A DNA stretch of 7,512 nt, taken from contig JAEXAZ010000318.1 of NCBI GenBank assembly GCA_023394255.1, positions 1 to 7,512 on the forward strand. The letters are read 5' to 3'. Positions 5,475-7,512 of this stretch are shown in pieces. The notes below the pieces were generated by a model. It searched no databases, had not been told where the DNA came from, and saw only the letters and a list, made by a program, of their open reading frames with translations. The stretch comes from Bacillota bacterium (GTDB lineage: Bacteria; Bacillota; Clostridia; Oscillospirales; Ruminococcaceae). The translations under genes were made by a program, and so were the position numbers. The first letter of the stretch is position 1. Every line of letters starts with the position of its first letter.

Positions 5475-5954
5475 TTGCTTTTGAAGGATCAAGACATTAA
5501 GCTGGGTCTCGTCACCATTCTGTTCGGGGCGTTTTACCTCACGCAGGCGCTAAAGCTTTCGGGCAGCGCGGGGCTTTTTCCCATGGCACTGCTCTATTTG
5601 ATCATGTTGTCTGGTGTGCTGATCATTCTTCGGGCAGTTATCCGCATCAAAAAGGGCAAGGAGTACTATCACCGCATGAGCTTCCGCCAGTTTATGACCG
5701 ATACGGGAATCCCTGGCGGTGTGTTACTGATTGCCTGTTTGTTGCTCAATGTGCTGGGGTTTTACGTTTGCAGCTTATTGATTATCCTGTTCGTCAGCCT
5801 GATTCAACACCAGTTGATCAACGGTACATGGAACCCCGGGCGGCGGCGCCTTGTTGGTATACTGCTCTTTTCACTGGGCAGCACAGCATTCATGTATCTG
5901 TGTTTTTCCATCCTGCTCTCGTTGCCGACCCCACGGGGCATATTCGGATGGTGA
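5475..5954 (+). CDS. tctB: TctB-family small membrane subunit of a tripartite tricarboxylate transporter
   Basis: 159 residues from TTG 5475; TTG 5469 is in frame two codons earlier. AGGAGG at 5461-5466 stands 8 bases before 5475 but only 2 before 5469, so 5475 is preferred. The protein has four or five hydrophobic segments: LGLVTILFGAFYL near residues 10-22, LFPMALLYLIMLSGVLIIL (34-52), a hydrophobic pair around residues 76-110, and VGILLFSLGSTAFMYLCFSIL (127-147). Length, topology and the LPTPRGIFGW tail fit the small TctB subunit, which pairs with the large TctA channel in the cytoplasmic membrane. TctB is poorly conserved, so the call rests partly on tctC and tctA downstream. Odd: it comes first in the operon (the classic order is tctC-tctB-tctA), and 341 bp separate it from tctC. 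Confidence 0.83.
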   Translation: MLLKDQDIKLGLVTILFGAFYLTQALKLSGSAGLFPMALLYLIMLSGVLIILRAVIRIKKGKEYYHRMSFRQFMTDTGIPGGVLLIACLLLNVLGFYVCSLLIILFVSLIQHQLINGTWNPGRRRLVGILLFSLGSTAFMYLCFSILLSLPTPRGIFGW

Positions 5955-6295
5955 CCCACCGCAATCCGACCCCAGCCCCGGCCACCAAAATACACATCAG
6001 AGGAATGCAAAAAACAGATGATTCAAAAAAGTATAGCAAAGCAGGCGTCCGTAGAGACGCCGTGCGGGCTATCGAGAGGAAATCATGTTGCCAGACGGTA
6101 AAGCTTTCCGGATTTCGCCAAGGCGAAGCGGTATCTAACTGATTGACAAAACTGCAAAGAACTGTGGTTGGAACCTTTAACCATCTGGTGGTAGGAGAAT
6201 CAAACCAATCCACAGCACCCCTCACAGTGTAGCACAGCCCTTGGAGAGGGGCCTTATAAACTACTACTTTATAGTAATACAAGGAGTATGAGAAA
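5955..6295. other. 341-bp non-coding stretch between tctB and tctC, rich in predicted RNA helices
   Basis: No convincing gene on either strand. The first 75 bases show nothing. From about 6033 to 6252 several helices are visible on the + strand: ATAGC/GCTAT enclosing GCA-GGCGTC/GACGCC-TGC (6033-6072); TTCGCC/GGCGAA with outer CCG/CGG (6108-6131); CTGTGGTTGG (6162-6171) with CCAA-T-CCACAG (6205-6215); and CCCCTC/GAGGGG (6218-6251), which competes with GCCCTT/AGGGGC (6237-6252). The last 30 bases carry TATAAA/TTTATA (6255-6273) and the tctC ribosome binding site. I match it to no known riboswitch. It may be a structured tctC leader, a small RNA, or part of an inserted element. Confidence 0.45.
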
Positions 6296-7285
6296 ATGAA
6301 AGTTCGTCACCTGAAACGATTCCTGAGCATTGCTACGGTTCTGTTGATGCTCATTGCCACCGTGACCGGATGCTCGCAAAAGAGCGACGACTTCCCCAGC
6401 AGCAACATTACCATGATTATCCCCTATTCCGCAGGCGGAAACGCCGACACTGTGGGGCGCCTCGCCGCCCAATATCTCAGCGACGAGCTCGGCGTCCAGG
6501 TCGTTTGTGTCAATAAGCCGGGGTCGAGCGGCGAGTTGGGCGCCATGGAGATTGCCGAATCAAAGGCGGACGGCTACACCATCGGGCTCGTGAATTCGCC
6601 TGACTTCCTTATCTCGGACATCGTCAACCCTGAGTTTGACTTCGACTTTTACGAGAGTGTCGACTATCTTGCCAGTTTCACAAAAACGCCCTTCTCCTAT
6701 TATGCACCTGAAGGCAGCGATATCGATACCTGGGATAAGTTCGTCGACTACTGTAAGGCAAATCCCGGCAAGGTGACCGTCGGCGAAGGCGGCATCGCTC
6801 ATCGCGTTCTGGCTGCCGCCATTATGGACTACTTTGACATCAAATTTACCACCGTCAACTTTGCGGGAGCAAGCGACGTGGTCGCAGCGCTTCTGGGCGG
6901 ACACGTCAGCGCCGCAAGTAGCGGCAACCAGCAGTACTCCAATATTGCCGCCGGGGGATGCGTTCCCATCGCCTGGGGCGGAGACACACCCTGCGCCGAC
7001 CGCCCCGACACCCCCATGTTTAAAGATTACGGCTTATCGATCGACTTCCTGTCCGTCTGCAACACCATCGTCATTCCTAAGAATGTGCCGGATGATGTGA
7101 AGCAGAAACTGCTTGACGCCTGCATCAAGGTCGCGGAGCGCCCTGAAATGAAGGAACAGATTGAGGCTACCGGCTATACTTACAGCCCTATGAGCGGCGA
7201 GGAGCTGACCACAACCTACACCGAATACTTTGAGACCGCGAAGGAAATCTGCGAAAAGTACAGCGACCTGATCCTGGCGAAATAA
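6296..7285 (+). CDS. tctC: TctC/Bug-family substrate-binding lipoprotein of a tripartite tricarboxylate transporter
   Basis: 329 residues, normal family length. Residues 1-26 are a lipoprotein signal: positive start (KVRHLKR), hydrophobic core, lipobox VTGC with Cys26 as the lipidated residue, so the protein is exported and anchored on the outer face of the membrane. The mature part opens with ITMIIPYSAGGNADTVGRLAAQYLSDELG (38-66), the Bug-family ligand-loop signature, followed by VVCVNKPGSSGELGAMEI and a GYTIGL strand. VTVGEGGIAHRVLAA (161-175) is the second conserved loop of the fold. The family binds carboxylates such as citrate and hands them to TctA/TctB; the ligand here cannot be read from sequence. 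ATG 6296 has AAGGAG at 6281-6286, 9 bases before it. A hairpin separates it from tctA. Confidence 0.93.
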   Translation: MKVRHLKRFLSIATVLLMLIATVTGCSQKSDDFPSSNITMIIPYSAGGNADTVGRLAAQYLSDELGVQVVCVNKPGSSGELGAMEIAESKADGYTIGLVNSPDFLISDIVNPEFDFDFYESVDYLASFTKTPFSYYAPEGSDIDTWDKFVDYCKANPGKVTVGEGGIAHRVLAAAIMDYFDIKFTTVNFAGASDVVAALLGGHVSAASSGNQQYSNIAAGGCVPIAWGGDTPCADRPDTPMFKDYGLSIDFLSVCNTIVIPKNVPDDVKQKLLDACIKVAERPEMKEQIEATGYTYSPMSGEELTTTYTEYFETAKEICEKYSDLILAK

Positions 7286-7299
7286 AACAGAAATCATTC

Positions 7300-7340
7300 C
7301 GGAAACCCCGCCTCGCTCTGCCGGGGCGGACAATTTTCCG
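7300..7340 (+). other. Intercistronic hairpin between tctC and tctA
   Basis: CGGAAA (7300-7305) pairs with TTTCCG (7335-7340), and inside it CCCCG (7306-7310) pairs with CGGGG (7322-7326). No T run follows, so it is not a standard terminator. It ends just before the tctA ribosome binding site (AAGGGAG, 7342-7348). Such hairpins often protect the upstream message, which would favour surplus binding protein over channel. Confidence 0.55.
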
Positions 7341-7355
7341 CAAGGGAGATGTGGT

Positions 7356-7512
7356 ATGAATATTGCGGTACTACAGGAACTGATGAAGCCCGACCTGATC
7401 ATTCTCTGCATTCTCGGGACCGTGTTTGGCACCATCGTCGGTGCCATCCCGGGCCTTAACGGGGCAGTGGGGGTTTCGCTGCTGCTCCCCATTACCTACA
7501 GCCTGTCCCCCG
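7356..7512 (+). CDS. tctA: TctA-family large membrane subunit of a tripartite tricarboxylate transporter, N-terminal part
   Basis: ATG 7356 follows AAGGGAG (7342-7348) at 7 bases. The frame runs to the window edge (52 full codons of about 500 expected). LIILCILGTVFGTIVGAIPGLNGAVGVSLLLPITYSLSP shows the TctA N-terminal signature: a first membrane segment with G...G.IPGL and then the LLLP-T segment. TctA is the 10-12 segment channel subunit that moves the carboxylate, driven by the membrane ion gradient. It lies 70 bp after tctC, in the same operon. Only the start is visible, so nothing can be said of the second half. Confidence 0.92.
   Translation, partial: MNIAVLQELMKPDLIILCILGTVFGTIVGAIPGLNGAVGVSLLLPITYSLSP

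Noticed and set aside
6068..6095. SAM-riboswitch-like CTATCGAGAG
   Set aside because: The conserved GGGA/GGCCC core that should follow is missing.
5768..6142. 124-codon + strand frame running from within tctB into the gap
   Set aside because: Out-of-frame overlap with tctB, no ribosome binding site, no motif.
6160..6182. T-box-like TTGGAACC segment upstream of tctC
   Set aside because: The full T-box sequence (GGTGGNACCGCG) and a following terminator with a T run are absent.
5890..6282. 130-codon - strand frame across the tctB-tctC gap
   Set aside because: It overlaps the end of tctB, has no start signal and no recognisable domain; composition looks non-coding. Recorded because the gap is otherwise unexplained.
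1..7512. CRISPR arrays, tRNA or rRNA genes
   Set aside because: No regularly spaced repeats and no tRNA or rRNA signatures were seen on either strand.

Overview
The window looks like chromosomal DNA of a Gram-positive anaerobe, most likely a clostridial Firmicute. The grounds are strong AGGAGG-type ribosome binding sites, TTG start codons, a consensus sigma-A promoter in a very AT-rich intergenic stretch, a solute-binding lipoprotein, and a tryptophanase beside a short bacterial NSS transporter. I cannot name the genus.

Layout. Bases 1-215 are the C-terminal end of a GGDEF (diguanylate cyclase) protein on the + strand. A perfect 18-bp inverted repeat at 220-258 is a terminator shared with the convergent gene that follows. 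On the - strand, tnaA (tryptophanase, 3133-1736) and a sodium-coupled amino-acid transporter of the NSS family (1613-267) form an apparent tryptophan uptake and breakdown operon. A 412-bp AT-rich region separates tnaA from a divergent YheO/DauR-like PAS-HTH regulator (3546-4283, +). That region holds a promoter for each side, a CRP-like dyad and phased AT repeats. The tnaA leader has no Trp codon in any frame, so TnaC-type attenuation is excluded and control by the divergent regulator is the natural hypothesis.

Bases 4284-4680 hold a short transposase-type HTH fragment, probably an insertion-sequence remnant, and then a promoter. A GntR/FCD regulator follows (to 5363); its N-terminus appears disrupted by a one-base frameshift. 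Downstream is a tripartite tricarboxylate transporter (TTT) locus in the unusual order tctB-tctC-tctA. tctB (5475-5954) is preceded by two TTTGATCAAA palindromes that are plausible operators for the GntR protein. tctC (6296-7285) encodes the substrate-binding lipoprotein, and tctA (7356 to the window end) is cut off by the edge. A 341-bp stretch between tctB and tctC has no convincing gene but can form several RNA helices; it is the least explained part of the window.

The genes form two import modules, one for tryptophan or related aromatic amino acids feeding tryptophanase, the other for a carboxylate. Each sits beside its own candidate regulator. The substrates, regulator-operator pairings and RNA elements are inferences from sequence.
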